DNA from: Acidobacteriota bacterium
GTDB taxonomy: Bacteria; Acidobacteriota; Holophagae; Holophagales; Holophagaceae
Reading direction: 5' to 3'
Length of the DNA stretch: 64,000 bases
NCBI GenBank assembly: GCA_016192145.1
Contig: JACPUT010000006.1
Location: 248,001 to 312,000 of the forward strand
The translations under genes were made by a program, and so were the position numbers. A model generated the notes under the pieces. The model saw only the letters and a program-made list of their open reading frames with translations. It did not search any database and was not told where the DNA came from. Every line of letters begins with the position of its first letter. Position 1 is the stretch's first letter. Below, one piece after another: positions 7,546-16,664 of the stretch.

Positions 7546-9135
7546 ATGAACACCTTGAGCCTCCTCGTCTTCGGCCCCGCCCTCCTGGGCCTCCTGCTGC
7601 TCTTCCTGCCCGAGAAGTTCGGGAAGGCGGGCAAGTCCATCGCCTTCCTGGGTGCCGTGGCCTTCTTCGTCATCGGCCTTCAGAAGCTGTGGGGCCTGCG
7701 CGCCGACCCCTCGGTGCTCGCCCCCGAGCGCTTCACCTGGTTCGCCGTGGCGGGCCTGCCCGTGGAATACCACCTGGCCCTGGATGGCCTGAATTACTGG
7801 TTGGTGCTCCTCACCCTCTTCCTCGTGCCCCTCACCATGGCGGCCACCTGGAACTCCCTCAAGCAGGGCGAGGGCCGCTTCAACGGCCTCTTCCTCATCC
7901 TCTCGACGGGCATGCTGGGCGCGCTGCTGGCCCAGGACCTCCTGTTCTTCTACCTCTTTTGGGAGGCCATGCTCATCCCCATGTACTTCATGATCGGGGT
8001 GTGGGGCGGCGATGATCGGCGCTACGCCGCCAACAAGTTCTTCCTCTTCACCCTGTCCGGTTCGCTGCTCTGGCTTGTGGCGCTGCTGATGGTGGCGGGC
8101 AAGGCGGGCTCCTTCAATCCGACGCTCATGGCCACCGCCGCCGCGGCGATGCCGTTCGGCACCCAGTGCTGGCTCTTCCTCGCCTTCGCCGTGGCCTTCG
8201 CCATCAAGGTGCCCCTCTTCCCCCTGCACACCTGGCTGCCGGACGCCCACACGCAGGCCCCCACGGCCGGTTCCGCCATCCTGGCGGGCGTGCTGCTGAA
8301 ACTGGGCGGGTACGGTCTCCTGAAGTTCGCCATCCCCATCTTCCCGGCGGCGGCCCAGCACTACGCCAAGCCCATGGCCCTGCTCGCCGTCATCGCCATC
8401 ATCTACGGCGCCCTCGTCGCCATGGTGCAGCGGGATATCAAGAAGCTGGTGGCCTACTCCTCCGTCTCCCACATGGGCTTCGTGGTGCTCGGCATCGCCA
8501 GCTTCACCGTGGTGGGCACTCAGGGCGCCATGCTCCAGATGCTGAACCACGGCATCTCCACGGGGGCGCTCTTCCTCCTCGTGGGCATGATCTACGACCG
8601 GGCCCACACGCGCATGATCGCGGACTTCGGCGGCGTGGCCGTGAAGATGCCCGTCTTCACCGCCTTCTTCTTCATCGTCACCCTCAGCTCCATCGGCCTG
8701 CCCCTCACCAACGGGTTCGTGGGCGAGTTCTGGATCCTCAACGGCGCCTTCACCTCCGGCTTCCAGTGGGGCCGCCTCTACGCCTGCCTCGCCACCTTCG
8801 GCGTGGTGCTGGGCGCGGCCTACATGCTGTGGATGTTCAAGCGCGTGTTCTGGGGCGCCGAGAACCCCGATCCCGAGAGCGGCACCCACCACCTGCATGA
8901 CGACCTGAACCTGCGCGAGATCGCCGTGATGCTGCCCCTGATCGGCCTCATCTTCTGGATGGGCCTGCGGCCCGGAACCTTCGTGGCCGCCTCCGAGGCA
9001 TCCGTCACCGCCCTCCTGAAGGAGGTCCAGGCTCCGGCCCCGAACATGATCACCCTGGCGCCCGCCGCGGCGGCACCGGCGCACGGTACGGAGGCTCCCA
9101 CTCCCGAGGCGGGCCACGTGGAGGAACACCGATGA
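7546..9135 (+). CDS. nuoM: NADH-quinone oxidoreductase subunit M (antiporter-like)
   Basis: The second antiporter-like proton-pumping subunit, 529 residues. It shows the family strings FLFWEAMLIPMYFMIGVWGG-like sequence near residue 142, FPLHTWLPDAHTQAPTAGS near 227 and QRDIKKLVAYSSVSHMGFV near 299. The start at 7546 follows GGAGCCAAA directly after the nuoL stop. The last four bases overlap the nuoN start (ATGA), which implies translational coupling. The C-terminus carries an alanine/proline-rich soluble tail of about 40 residues that looks poorly conserved. Confidence 0.95.
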   Translation: MNTLSLLVFGPALLGLLLLFLPEKFGKAGKSIAFLGAVAFFVIGLQKLWGLRADPSVLAPERFTWFAVAGLPVEYHLALDGLNYWLVLLTLFLVPLTMAATWNSLKQGEGRFNGLFLILSTGMLGALLAQDLLFFYLFWEAMLIPMYFMIGVWGGDDRRYAANKFFLFTLSGSLLWLVALLMVAGKAGSFNPTLMATAAAAMPFGTQCWLFLAFAVAFAIKVPLFPLHTWLPDAHTQAPTAGSAILAGVLLKLGGYGLLKFAIPIFPAAAQHYAKPMALLAVIAIIYGALVAMVQRDIKKLVAYSSVSHMGFVVLGIASFTVVGTQGAMLQMLNHGISTGALFLLVGMIYDRAHTRMIADFGGVAVKMPVFTAFFFIVTLSSIGLPLTNGFVGEFWILNGAFTSGFQWGRLYACLATFGVVLGAAYMLWMFKRVFWGAENPDPESGTHHLHDDLNLREIAVMLPLIGLIFWMGLRPGTFVAASEASVTALLKEVQAPAPNMITLAPAAAAPAHGTEAPTPEAGHVEEHR

Positions 9136-10631
9136 ACTCCGCCCTCCCCACCTCCGCCCAGTGGGCCGCCCTGATGCCGATCCTCTTCCCGGCCCTGGCC
9201 GCCGCGGTGATTCCATTGGCGCTGCTCGACAGGGATGCCGGAGTCCAGAAGTGGATCCGGGCCGGCGTCTACGCCGTGGCCCTCTTCGCCCTCGGCGCCA
9301 GCTTCATGTTCCTTGCGGAGTTGGGCAAACAAAGTTCCCAGCCCAGCTATCAGCAACTGCGCCTGGACTACCTCGCCCAGTTCACGGGCATCTTCATCGT
9401 CGTGGCGGCGGCGCTGGCCGTGCTGCAGTCCTGGGATCACTTCCACCAGGAAGGCTGGGTCAAGGGCGAGACCATCAGCCTGCTGCTCTTCTCCGTCAGC
9501 GGCATGATGGTGTTCGCCAGCACCACGAACCTGCTCGTGCTCTTCCTGGGCCTGGAGCTGTTCAGCATCCCCCTCTACGCCCTCACGGCCACCCTGCGCA
9601 GCCGCAGCAGCTCCTCCGAGGGCGGCCTCAAGTACTTCATCACCGGCGCCGTGGCGGCCGCCTGCTTCCTCATGGGCATCGTGATCCTCTACGGGCTCAC
9701 GGGCACCCTGGATATCTCGGTCATGCGCCTCCAGGCGGGCACGCCCCTGGCGGATCCCCTCTTCATCGTGGGCATCGGCCTCCTGCTCGTGGGCTTCCTC
9801 TTCAAGGTGAGCGCCGTCCCCTTCCACCAGTGGACGCCCGACGTCTACGTGGCCTCGCCCCATCCCATCGCGGGCTTCATGTCCGTGGCCACCAAGGGCG
9901 TCGCCATCGTGGCCCTCATCCGGGCCTTCCCCGGCCTCACCGCCTGGGGCCCCGTGCTCGGGCCCAAGGTGCAGGGCGTCTTCATGCTCGTGGCCGTGCT
10001 CACCCTCGTGGTGGCCAACCTCACGGCCCTGGTGCAGACGAGCGCCAAGCGCATGCTCGCCTACAGCTCCATCTCCCACGCGGGTTACCTCGTGCTGGGC
10101 CTCGTGGCGGGGACCCCCGGCGCACTCACGGGCATGCTGTTCTACCTGGCCATCTACCTGGCCATGAACATGGGCGCCTTCGGCCTCTTCACCGCCTTCG
10201 GCCTCGTGGGCGAGAAGGACACCTATGAGGATCTGCGCGGCCTGGGCTGGAAGCACCCCCTCATGGGCCTTTGCGCGGCGCTGATCCTCTTCAGCCTCGC
10301 CGGCGTGCCCCCCCTGGGTGGCTTCTACGGCAAGTACATGATCTTCAAGGAACTCGTGGCCACGGGCCACGTGAACCTGGCGATCCTGGGCGTGCTCGCC
10401 AGCCTGGTGAGCATGGGCTACTACCTGCGCTTCATCGTGGCCCTCTTCCTCCAGGCGCCGACCCAGGCCCAGGAGCGCGAAGCCACCGAGGCCCCCGTGA
10501 TCCAGGCCTCCCTGGCCCGGGGCACGGTGCTCGTGGGCGCCATCCTCGTGGTGGCGGGCGGTTTCATGCAGACGGTGCTGGTGGATGGGTTCGCCCATCG
10601 CGCCATCCAGGGGCTGCTGGGGCTCCGGTAG
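9132..10631 (+). CDS. nuoN: NADH-quinone oxidoreductase subunit N (antiporter-like)
   Basis: Third antiporter-like subunit of complex I, 499 residues and about 14 helices. Family text: FLGLELFSIPLYALTA near residue 135, VPFHQWTPDVYVASPHPIAG-like sequence near 225 and AKRMLAYSSISHAGYLVLG near 305, followed by GVPPLGGFYGKYMIF. Its ATG overlaps the nuoM stop. It is the last gene of the operon; a strong hairpin repeat at 10664-10729 lies 30 bases downstream and may end transcription. Confidence 0.95.
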   Translation: MNSALPTSAQWAALMPILFPALAAAVIPLALLDRDAGVQKWIRAGVYAVALFALGASFMFLAELGKQSSQPSYQQLRLDYLAQFTGIFIVVAAALAVLQSWDHFHQEGWVKGETISLLLFSVSGMMVFASTTNLLVLFLGLELFSIPLYALTATLRSRSSSSEGGLKYFITGAVAAACFLMGIVILYGLTGTLDISVMRLQAGTPLADPLFIVGIGLLLVGFLFKVSAVPFHQWTPDVYVASPHPIAGFMSVATKGVAIVALIRAFPGLTAWGPVLGPKVQGVFMLVAVLTLVVANLTALVQTSAKRMLAYSSISHAGYLVLGLVAGTPGALTGMLFYLAIYLAMNMGAFGLFTAFGLVGEKDTYEDLRGLGWKHPLMGLCAALILFSLAGVPPLGGFYGKYMIFKELVATGHVNLAILGVLASLVSMGYYLRFIVALFLQAPTQAQEREATEAPVIQASLARGTVLVGAILVVAGGFMQTVLVDGFAHRAIQGLLGLR

Positions 10632-10663
10632 GGCCCGGGGTTCACGATCACACCGAATCGAGA

Positions 10664-10729
10664 AGCCACGAAGTGACACGAACGGGCACGAAGGTAGAAC
10701 TTCGTGCCCGTTCGTGTCCCTTCGTGGCT
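10664..10729. repeat. Intergenic hairpin of CACGAA-type words
   Basis: Arms 10664-10693 and 10700-10729 are reverse complements over 30 bases with a single mismatch and a six-base loop. Each arm consists of near-repeats of (A)CACGAAG / CACGAACGGG. It is one of the strongest of the window's hairpin family. It lies between nuoN and the efflux adaptor and would be expected to form a very stable RNA stem. Confidence 0.92.
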
Positions 10730-10857
10730 CAAATCCACTTCGGGGAGGGCTGAGATCGCCCTTCAACCGCCCCTGTCGGCCATCCGCCTGCCCCAAGTCT
10801 TCGAATCGCCTTCAACCCCATGGGACACTCGAAGGTCGCTATGTCCTAGAGGTTGTG

Positions 10858-12402
10858 ATGTTCAACATGAAGAACAAGTGGGTCCTCGGCGGGGCCGCAG
10901 TCATGCTGGTGGCCGGCGGCATCTTCCTGGCGGTGAAGCCCTCCGCCAAGGGCCCCCAGTGGCGCATGGGCAAGGTGGAGAAGGGCAACCTCACCCAGCG
11001 CATCAGCGCCACGGGCACCCTCTCCCCCCTGGTGCAGGTCCCGGTGGGCACGCAGGTCTCCGGTGTCATCTCCGCCCTCTACGCCGACTACAACAGCCTG
11101 GTGAAGAAGGGGCAGCTCATCGCCCAGATCGATCCCACGCTGCCCGATACGCAGCTGCGCGATGCCGAGGCCTCCCTGGATCGCGCCCGGACGAACGCGG
11201 CGGATGCCAAGGTGCAGATGGAGCGCGCCCAGAAGCTGGCGAAAGCCCAGCTCCTCTCCGAGCAGGATCTGGATATGAAGGTGGTGGCCTACAAGACCGC
11301 CGCCGCCAACCTCGATACCGCCCGGGCCGCCCTGGATCGGGCCAAGGCCAACCGCGCCTACTGCGATATCACCGCCCCCGTGGATGGCGTCGTCATCTCC
11401 CGCATGGCGGACGTGGGCCAGACCGTGGCCGCCTCCTTCAGCACCCCCAACCTGTTCCAGATCGCCCGCGACCTCTCCAAGATGAAGGTGGAGATCTCCA
11501 TCGACGAGGCCGACATCGACGAGGTGAAGGTGGGCCAGCGCGCCTTCTTCACCGTGGACAGCCTGCCCGAGCGCCAGTTCGTGGCCACCGTCAGCCAGGT
11601 GCGCCTGGAGCCCATCACGAACCAGAACGTCGTCACCTACAAGGTGGTCATCGAAGTGCCCAACGAGGCCCTGGTCCGGGATGAGGGCGCGGCCAAGCCC
11701 GCCCCGGCCGAGGGTGGCCGCGCGGGAGGTGGCCTCGGCGACATGGATCCCGAGAAGGCCTGGGAGCGCATGAAGGACCGCCTGCCCGAGGGCACCACCA
11801 AGGAGGCCTTCATGAAGCGCTTCAAGGAGCGCATGGCCGAGCGGGCCGCCGCCCGGAAGGCCGCTTCCACGGGCGTGAAGCCCTCCGCCGCGCCCGCGGG
11901 CATGAGCCGCCAGGAGATCGCCCGCACCCCCGGTGGCGCCGCCCTGCTCGGTGGCCCCGTCTTCGCTGGCGATCTGGCCCTGCGCCCCGGCATGACCGCC
12001 AACATCACCATCGTCACCAACCAGCGCCAGGACGTGCTGAAGGTGCCCAACGCGGCCCTCCGCTTCAACGCCGCGCAGTTCATGAAGGACGAGAAGAAGG
12101 CCGAGCCCAAGGATGCCAAGGCCGCGCCCGCCCCCCAAGGCCGCCCTGCCGGCATGGGCGGGGGCGCCATGACCCGCGGCATGGTCACCCGCCGGGAGGA
12201 CCGGGTCTGGGTGCTGGAGAATGGCAAACCCAAGGCCCTGGCCGTGAAGGCCGGCATCAGCGATGGCCAATCCACGGAAGTCTCGGCGGAGGGCCTCACG
12301 GAGGGTCTCACCATCCTCGTGGGCGTGGAGGATCTCACCAAGAAGTCCGCGGGCACCCCCATCACCGGCGGCCCCGGCATGGGCGGCGGACGCCGCAACT
12401 AA
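10858..12402 (+). CDS. MacA-like periplasmic adaptor of an efflux transporter (HlyD/RND-MFP family)
   Basis: A periplasmic membrane-fusion protein linking an inner-membrane transporter to an outer-membrane channel. Residues 7-25 form the N-terminal anchor; lipoyl half-motifs (SATGTLSPLVQVPVG and CDITAPVDGVVISRM) flank a coiled-coil hairpin at about residues 95-165. Beta-barrel sequence follows. Unlike standard MacA (about 370 residues) this one has 514: a charged, alanine- and glycine-rich insertion occupies roughly residues 275-365 and a second low-complexity segment lies near 410-440. The start at 10858 has AGAGG eight bases upstream. The permease gene follows after nine bases, so the two form an operon. 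Substrate unknown. Confidence 0.88.
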   Translation: MFNMKNKWVLGGAAVMLVAGGIFLAVKPSAKGPQWRMGKVEKGNLTQRISATGTLSPLVQVPVGTQVSGVISALYADYNSLVKKGQLIAQIDPTLPDTQLRDAEASLDRARTNAADAKVQMERAQKLAKAQLLSEQDLDMKVVAYKTAAANLDTARAALDRAKANRAYCDITAPVDGVVISRMADVGQTVAASFSTPNLFQIARDLSKMKVEISIDEADIDEVKVGQRAFFTVDSLPERQFVATVSQVRLEPITNQNVVTYKVVIEVPNEALVRDEGAAKPAPAEGGRAGGGLGDMDPEKAWERMKDRLPEGTTKEAFMKRFKERMAERAAARKAASTGVKPSAAPAGMSRQEIARTPGGAALLGGPVFAGDLALRPGMTANITIVTNQRQDVLKVPNAALRFNAAQFMKDEKKAEPKDAKAAPAPQGRPAGMGGGAMTRGMVTRREDRVWVLENGKPKALAVKAGISDGQSTEVSAEGLTEGLTILVGVEDLTKKSAGTPITGGPGMGGGRRN

Positions 12403-12411
12403 GGCGGACCC

Positions 12412-13629
12412 ATGGCCATCCTGGAATTCCTCAAGCTCGCCTTCTTTGCCATCACGCGCAACAAGATGCGCGCCTTCCTGACCATGCTCGGCATCATCAT
12501 CGGCGTGGGGTCCGTCATCGCCATGATCGGCATCGGCGAGGGCTCCAAGCGGGCCTCCATCTCCATGATCCAGAGCATGGGCAGCAACATGATCATGATC
12601 TTCAACGGGGGGAGCAGCCGCAGCACCATGGGGCCCATGGCCATGGGCAGCGTGGAGGTGCTGCGGGATGAGGACGCCGCGGCCATCCAGCAGGAACTTC
12701 CCGATAGCGTGGCCGCCGCGACGCCCACCGTCCGCACGAATCGCCCCGTCATCTTCCAGAACAACAACTACCAGTGCAGCATCCAGGGCGCGGGCCCGGA
12801 ATTCCTCACCATCAAGGGCTGGGACACCGCCTCCGGCCGCTTCTTCAACGACTCCGAGGTGCGCAGCCAGGCCAAGGTCTGCGTCATCGGGAACACCGTG
12901 AAGGACAATCTCTTCCCCAACGGCGAGGATCCCGTGGGCCAGACCATCCGCATTGGCAAGATGCCCTTCCAGGTGCTGGGCGTGCTGGAGAAGAAGGGCG
13001 CCAGCATGATGGGCGACCAGGATGATGTGATCGTGGCTCCCTACACCACGGTGATGCGCAAGATCATGGGTCGGGATCGCATCCAGATGATCATGGTCAG
13101 CGCCCGGGATGGGAAGAGCGATCAGGCGGAAGCCGAGGTCACGGCCCTGATGCGCCAGCGCCTGAAGGTGGCCGCCAAGGACGACAACCCTTTCACCATC
13201 CGCAAGCAGGATGACTGGGTGAAGATGCAGGATCAGCAGGCCAGCGTCATCACCACCTTCCTCGCCGTGAGCGCCAGCATCAGCCTCATCGTGGGGGGCA
13301 TCGGCATCTCCAACATCATGCTCGTGAGCGTCACCGAGCGCACCCGCGAGATCGGCGTTCGCCGGGCCCTGGGCGCCACCCAGCGCAGCATCATGCTGCA
13401 GTTCCTCGTGGAGGCCATGGTGCTCTCCATCTTCGGCGGCCTCATCGGCGTGGGCATGGCCTGGAGCGCCATCGCCATCCTGCAGGCCGTGGGCGTCCCC
13501 GCCGTCACCGAGAGCTGGGCCATCATCCTCGGCCTGGGCTTCAGCGGCGTGGTGGGCATCGCGGCGGGCTTCCTCCCGGCCATCAAGGCGGCGAAGCTCG
13601 ACGTCATCGATGCGCTGCGGTACGAGTAG
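12412..13629 (+). CDS. MacB-like ABC transporter permease (MacB_PCD + FtsX domains)
   Basis: An inner-membrane protein of the MacB/LolC family, 405 residues. The first helix is at about residues 18-40 (AFLTMLGIIIGVGSVIAMIG), followed by a large periplasmic domain, then three helices from about residue 282 (VSASISLIVGGIGISNIMLV). The cytoplasmic coupling loop TERTREIGVRRALGATQRSI is typical of FtsX permeases. It has no nucleotide-binding domain, and no separate ATPase gene lies beside it, although the adaptor gene is directly upstream. It therefore probably borrows an ATPase encoded elsewhere. The function is likely extrusion of a small peptide, antibiotic or lipid. Confidence 0.9.
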   Translation: MAILEFLKLAFFAITRNKMRAFLTMLGIIIGVGSVIAMIGIGEGSKRASISMIQSMGSNMIMIFNGGSSRSTMGPMAMGSVEVLRDEDAAAIQQELPDSVAAATPTVRTNRPVIFQNNNYQCSIQGAGPEFLTIKGWDTASGRFFNDSEVRSQAKVCVIGNTVKDNLFPNGEDPVGQTIRIGKMPFQVLGVLEKKGASMMGDQDDVIVAPYTTVMRKIMGRDRIQMIMVSARDGKSDQAEAEVTALMRQRLKVAAKDDNPFTIRKQDDWVKMQDQQASVITTFLAVSASISLIVGGIGISNIMLVSVTERTREIGVRRALGATQRSIMLQFLVEAMVLSIFGGLIGVGMAWSAIAILQAVGVPAVTESWAIILGLGFSGVVGIAAGFLPAIKAAKLDVIDALRYE

Positions 13630-13652
13630 GGGTGCTGAGGCATCAGGTCTTG

Positions 13653-13740
13653 AAACAGGATGCACAGGATAGACAGGATGGGCTCCGGACCTAGCCCAGG
13701 GTTGGCTTTTCCCATCCTGTTCATCCTGTACATCCTGTTG
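13653..13740. repeat. Intergenic hairpin of ACAGGAT-type words
   Basis: Left arm 13653-13682 and right arm 13711-13740 are complementary at 26 of 30 positions. Each arm is three copies of the word ACAGGAT(G) at 10-base spacing. The loop is 28 bases. It lies between the permease and the MFS gene. Confidence 0.88.
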
Positions 13741-13789
13741 AATGAATCCATGACGACTCGACCGGCCTGATTCGTCATCCTGTGAACCC

Positions 13790-15034
13790 ATGACCGAACC
13801 CTCCTCCGACTCCCTCGCCGCCCTCCGCGTCCCCGAGTACCGCACCTTCATGGGCGGCATGTTCGGAGTCTTCCTCGCAACGCAGATCCAGACGACGGTG
13901 CTGGGGCTGCAGGTGTATGAGCTGGCCCGCGCCACGCGGGGAGTGGCCGACGCCGCCTGGGCCGTGGGTCTCATCGGGTTGGCCGAAGCGTTGCCCTTCC
14001 TCGCCCTCACGCTCTTCGGGGGCTGGGCGTCGGACCACTACGACCGCCGCGCCCTGAGCCTGTGGGGTCTCCTGGGCCTGCTGCTGGGGGCCGTCTGGCT
14101 CGTGCAGCTGAACCTGGGGGGCGCGCACCACCTCTGGCCCTTCTACGCCGTGCAGGCCCTGGCCGGGGTCGCCCGCGCCCTCTTCCGGCCCGCCTCCGTG
14201 GCTCTGGGGACGGAGCTGATCCCCAAGGAGCTCTACGCCAACGCCGCCACCTGGCGCAGCACCCTCTTCCACATCGCCACGGTGGCGGGGCCCGCCCTGG
14301 GCGCCCTGCTCTACGCCTGGAAGGGGCCCCTCTGGACCTACGGCGTGATGACCTTCGGCTACCTGGGCGGCTTCGCGGCCCTGCTCTCCCTCGCGCCGCG
14401 GCCCCGGCCCGCGGCTCCCGCCACGGCCATCCTCGACAGCCTCAAGGAGGGCGTGGCCTTCGTCTTCTCCCAGCAGGTGGTGCTCGCGGCCCTGAGCCTC
14501 GACCTCTTCGCGGTGCTCTTCGGCGGGGCCGTGGCCATGATCCCCGCCTTCGCCCTGGACGTGCTCCACGCGGGGCCCCAGAGCGTGGGCTGGCTGCGGG
14601 CGGCCCCGGCCGCGGGCGCCGTGCTCATGGGCCTCTGGCTGGCACGCCACGGCATGTTCAAAAGGGCGGGCCTCACCCTCATCGCCTGCGTGGCGGGCTT
14701 CGGGCTCACCTGGATCCTCTTCGCCACGTCCAAGTCCCTGGGCTTCAGCCTGCTGCTGCTCGCCCTCGGCGGGGCCCTCGACAACGTCAGCGTCGTCCTC
14801 CGCGCCACCCTCGTGCAGACCTACACGCCCCAGGCCCTCATGGGCCGCGTGTCCGCCGTGAACAGTTTCTTCATCGGCAGCTCCAACGAGCTGGGGGCCT
14901 TCGAAAGCGGCCTCGCCGCTAAGCTGTTCGGCCTTGTGCCCAGCGTCGTCTTTGGCGGCTGCATGACCTTGTTGACCGTGGGTGCCACGGCCTGGCGATC
15001 GCCCCAGCTCCGGAAACTGAAACATATTCGTTAG
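13790..15034 (+). CDS. MFS transporter, EntS-like (MFS_3)
   Basis: A 12-helix major facilitator of 414 residues, most similar in layout to EntS-type siderophore exporters and related drug exporters. Visible features: an N-terminal stretch EYRTFMGGMFGVFLATQIQTTVLGLQVYEL, the A-motif-like loop GGWASDHYDRRALSLWG after helix 2, and the central ARALFRPASVALGTELIPKE segment typical of this branch. Substrate cannot be read from sequence. It is transcribed alone; a hairpin repeat precedes it by 50 bases. Confidence 0.85.
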   Translation: MTEPSSDSLAALRVPEYRTFMGGMFGVFLATQIQTTVLGLQVYELARATRGVADAAWAVGLIGLAEALPFLALTLFGGWASDHYDRRALSLWGLLGLLLGAVWLVQLNLGGAHHLWPFYAVQALAGVARALFRPASVALGTELIPKELYANAATWRSTLFHIATVAGPALGALLYAWKGPLWTYGVMTFGYLGGFAALLSLAPRPRPAAPATAILDSLKEGVAFVFSQQVVLAALSLDLFAVLFGGAVAMIPAFALDVLHAGPQSVGWLRAAPAAGAVLMGLWLARHGMFKRAGLTLIACVAGFGLTWILFATSKSLGFSLLLLALGGALDNVSVVLRATLVQTYTPQALMGRVSAVNSFFIGSSNELGAFESGLAAKLFGLVPSVVFGGCMTLLTVGATAWRSPQLRKLKHIR

Positions 15035-15085
15035 ACGAGGTTTGCGCGGGTTCAAGCGCGACATCAGGTTGCCGAAACCCTGCCC

Positions 15086-16657
15086 ATGGATCTCGATCAC
15101 CTGACCCGACTCCTCCAGGAGCGCCAGAACCTCACCGTGGAAACCCCGGGCGGGGTGGAAATGGATGCCTGGGTGGAGGCCCTGGATCACCCCCGACACC
15201 GGCTCACCCTCCGCCTCCGCCACCCATCGCCGCCGATCTCCCCCGGGGATGCGCTCCGGATGGCCTTCACCTTCGCGGGGCAGCGCTGGATGGCCACGGC
15301 CCAGCTGCATCACTACCCCGACCGGAGCACCTACGTTTCCAGCCTTCCGAGGAGGTTCGAGGCCGCGGATCGCCGGACCCACGCCCGCTGGGCGGTCCCT
15401 CCGCCCGGGGGGAGGGTGGAGGTCCGGGTGAGCCTGGGCGAGGGGCTCGTATTCCGGGGCCCCTTGGAATCCCTGTCCGAAGGGGGGCTCAGCCTCCGGG
15501 TGGAAGAACTCGTGGGGGCGGAGGGCGCCGTTCCCTGGCGGGAGGGGCTCCTGGAGGAGGGGCACGCCTTCGAGGCCGTTCTTCTCCAGGGAGTGGAGGG
15601 TCTGCCGGATCTCGAGGCCGAAGGGCGCTTGGCCTGGGCAGGGGACCTGAACGGCGGCCTGCGCCTTGGGCTGCGGCTCCGGGGACTGACGGAATCCTCT
15701 CGGGAAGCCCTGCGGGCGTTCCTGGCGACCCGGCTCCAACCGTTGCCGGAGGCGCTGCCACCGGCACCCTCTTCCGGGCTCGCCCAGCCGGAGGGCGATG
15801 GGCCTCCCGCCCCTGACCGGAGCCAGGCTTTGCTGCGCTTGAAGAAACGGGGGCGCACGGTGGTGGTGGCCATGAAGCCGGGGCTCGTCCGCGAGGCGGT
15901 GGTGGACTTCATGGTGAAGGATGGCTTCGGGAAGGTGTTCACCGTCGACACGCTCGGGCAGTGGCTGGAACTCTCCTCCACGAAGAACGTCGACCTCGTG
16001 TTCATCGATGGCGGCGTGAAGGAACTGCACGATCTGGAACTCGCCAGCTTCCTCCACCAGAGCCGCGGACATCAGGCCTTCGCCATCGTGTTGGCGATCT
16101 CCACCCTGGGCACTTCCCTGGGCCTCCTCACGAAGAAGGCGGGGGTGAACCACCTGCTCTCGAAGCCCTACACCCTGGACGTGAGCCTCACGCGGGCCCT
16201 CGAATTGGCGTTGGATCTGCGCACCCAGGAGGGCCCCCCGCCCGTGCCTTCCCATCAAGGGCTGCTCAAACGGAAGCCCCTGGCCCTCGCCATGCCGCCG
16301 AGCCCGGAACGGGAGGCCCTGCAGGCCTTCCTGCTGGGGGAGGGGTTTGCGCGGGTGCTGCCCGCGGGCACCCTCGGGGAACTGATCCGAACGCTCCACA
16401 GCCCCACCTTGGGCCTCATCTTCGTGGATTGGGAGGAGCCGAGCCTCTCGGGCCTGGAGGTGGCCTCCTTCCTGGCCGACCGATCCGAGGATGCGCGCTT
16501 CGCTTTGGTGCTCGCCTGCACCCAGGCGGGTCCCCGCCTCATCCGGGAGGCCACGGAACTGGGCGTGGCCAAGGTGATCCTGAAGCCCTACGAACTGAAG
16601 GGTCCCCTGGTGGAGACCCTTCTGAAGGCCCTTGAGTCGAAGGCCACCGAATCCTGA
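15086..16657 (+). CDS. PilZ protein with two receiver-like domains
   Basis: A 523-residue cytoplasmic protein. The N-terminal 240 residues resemble a YcgR-type unit, with the c-di-GMP-binding PilZ motifs as RRTHARW near residue 97 and SLSEGGL near residue 132. Two response-regulator-like domains follow, at about 252-375 and 393-515. The first has FIDGG at the phosphorylation position and SKPY at the conserved lysine; the second has FVDWE and LKPY. Both lack the usual N-terminal acidic pair (DD/ED), so phosphorylation is doubtful. It is likely a c-di-GMP effector controlling motility or surface behaviour. The gene converges on tpx. Confidence 0.82.
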   Translation: MDLDHLTRLLQERQNLTVETPGGVEMDAWVEALDHPRHRLTLRLRHPSPPISPGDALRMAFTFAGQRWMATAQLHHYPDRSTYVSSLPRRFEAADRRTHARWAVPPPGGRVEVRVSLGEGLVFRGPLESLSEGGLSLRVEELVGAEGAVPWREGLLEEGHAFEAVLLQGVEGLPDLEAEGRLAWAGDLNGGLRLGLRLRGLTESSREALRAFLATRLQPLPEALPPAPSSGLAQPEGDGPPAPDRSQALLRLKKRGRTVVVAMKPGLVREAVVDFMVKDGFGKVFTVDTLGQWLELSSTKNVDLVFIDGGVKELHDLELASFLHQSRGHQAFAIVLAISTLGTSLGLLTKKAGVNHLLSKPYTLDVSLTRALELALDLRTQEGPPPVPSHQGLLKRKPLALAMPPSPEREALQAFLLGEGFARVLPAGTLGELIRTLHSPTLGLIFVDWEEPSLSGLEVASFLADRSEDARFALVLACTQAGPRLIREATELGVAKVILKPYELKGPLVETLLKALESKATES

Positions 16658-16664
16658 AGAGGGT

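Noticed and set aside
10664-10729. Possible CRISPR array because of regular short repeats
   Set aside because: Units are far too short and inverted rather than direct, with no spacers and no cas genes in the window.
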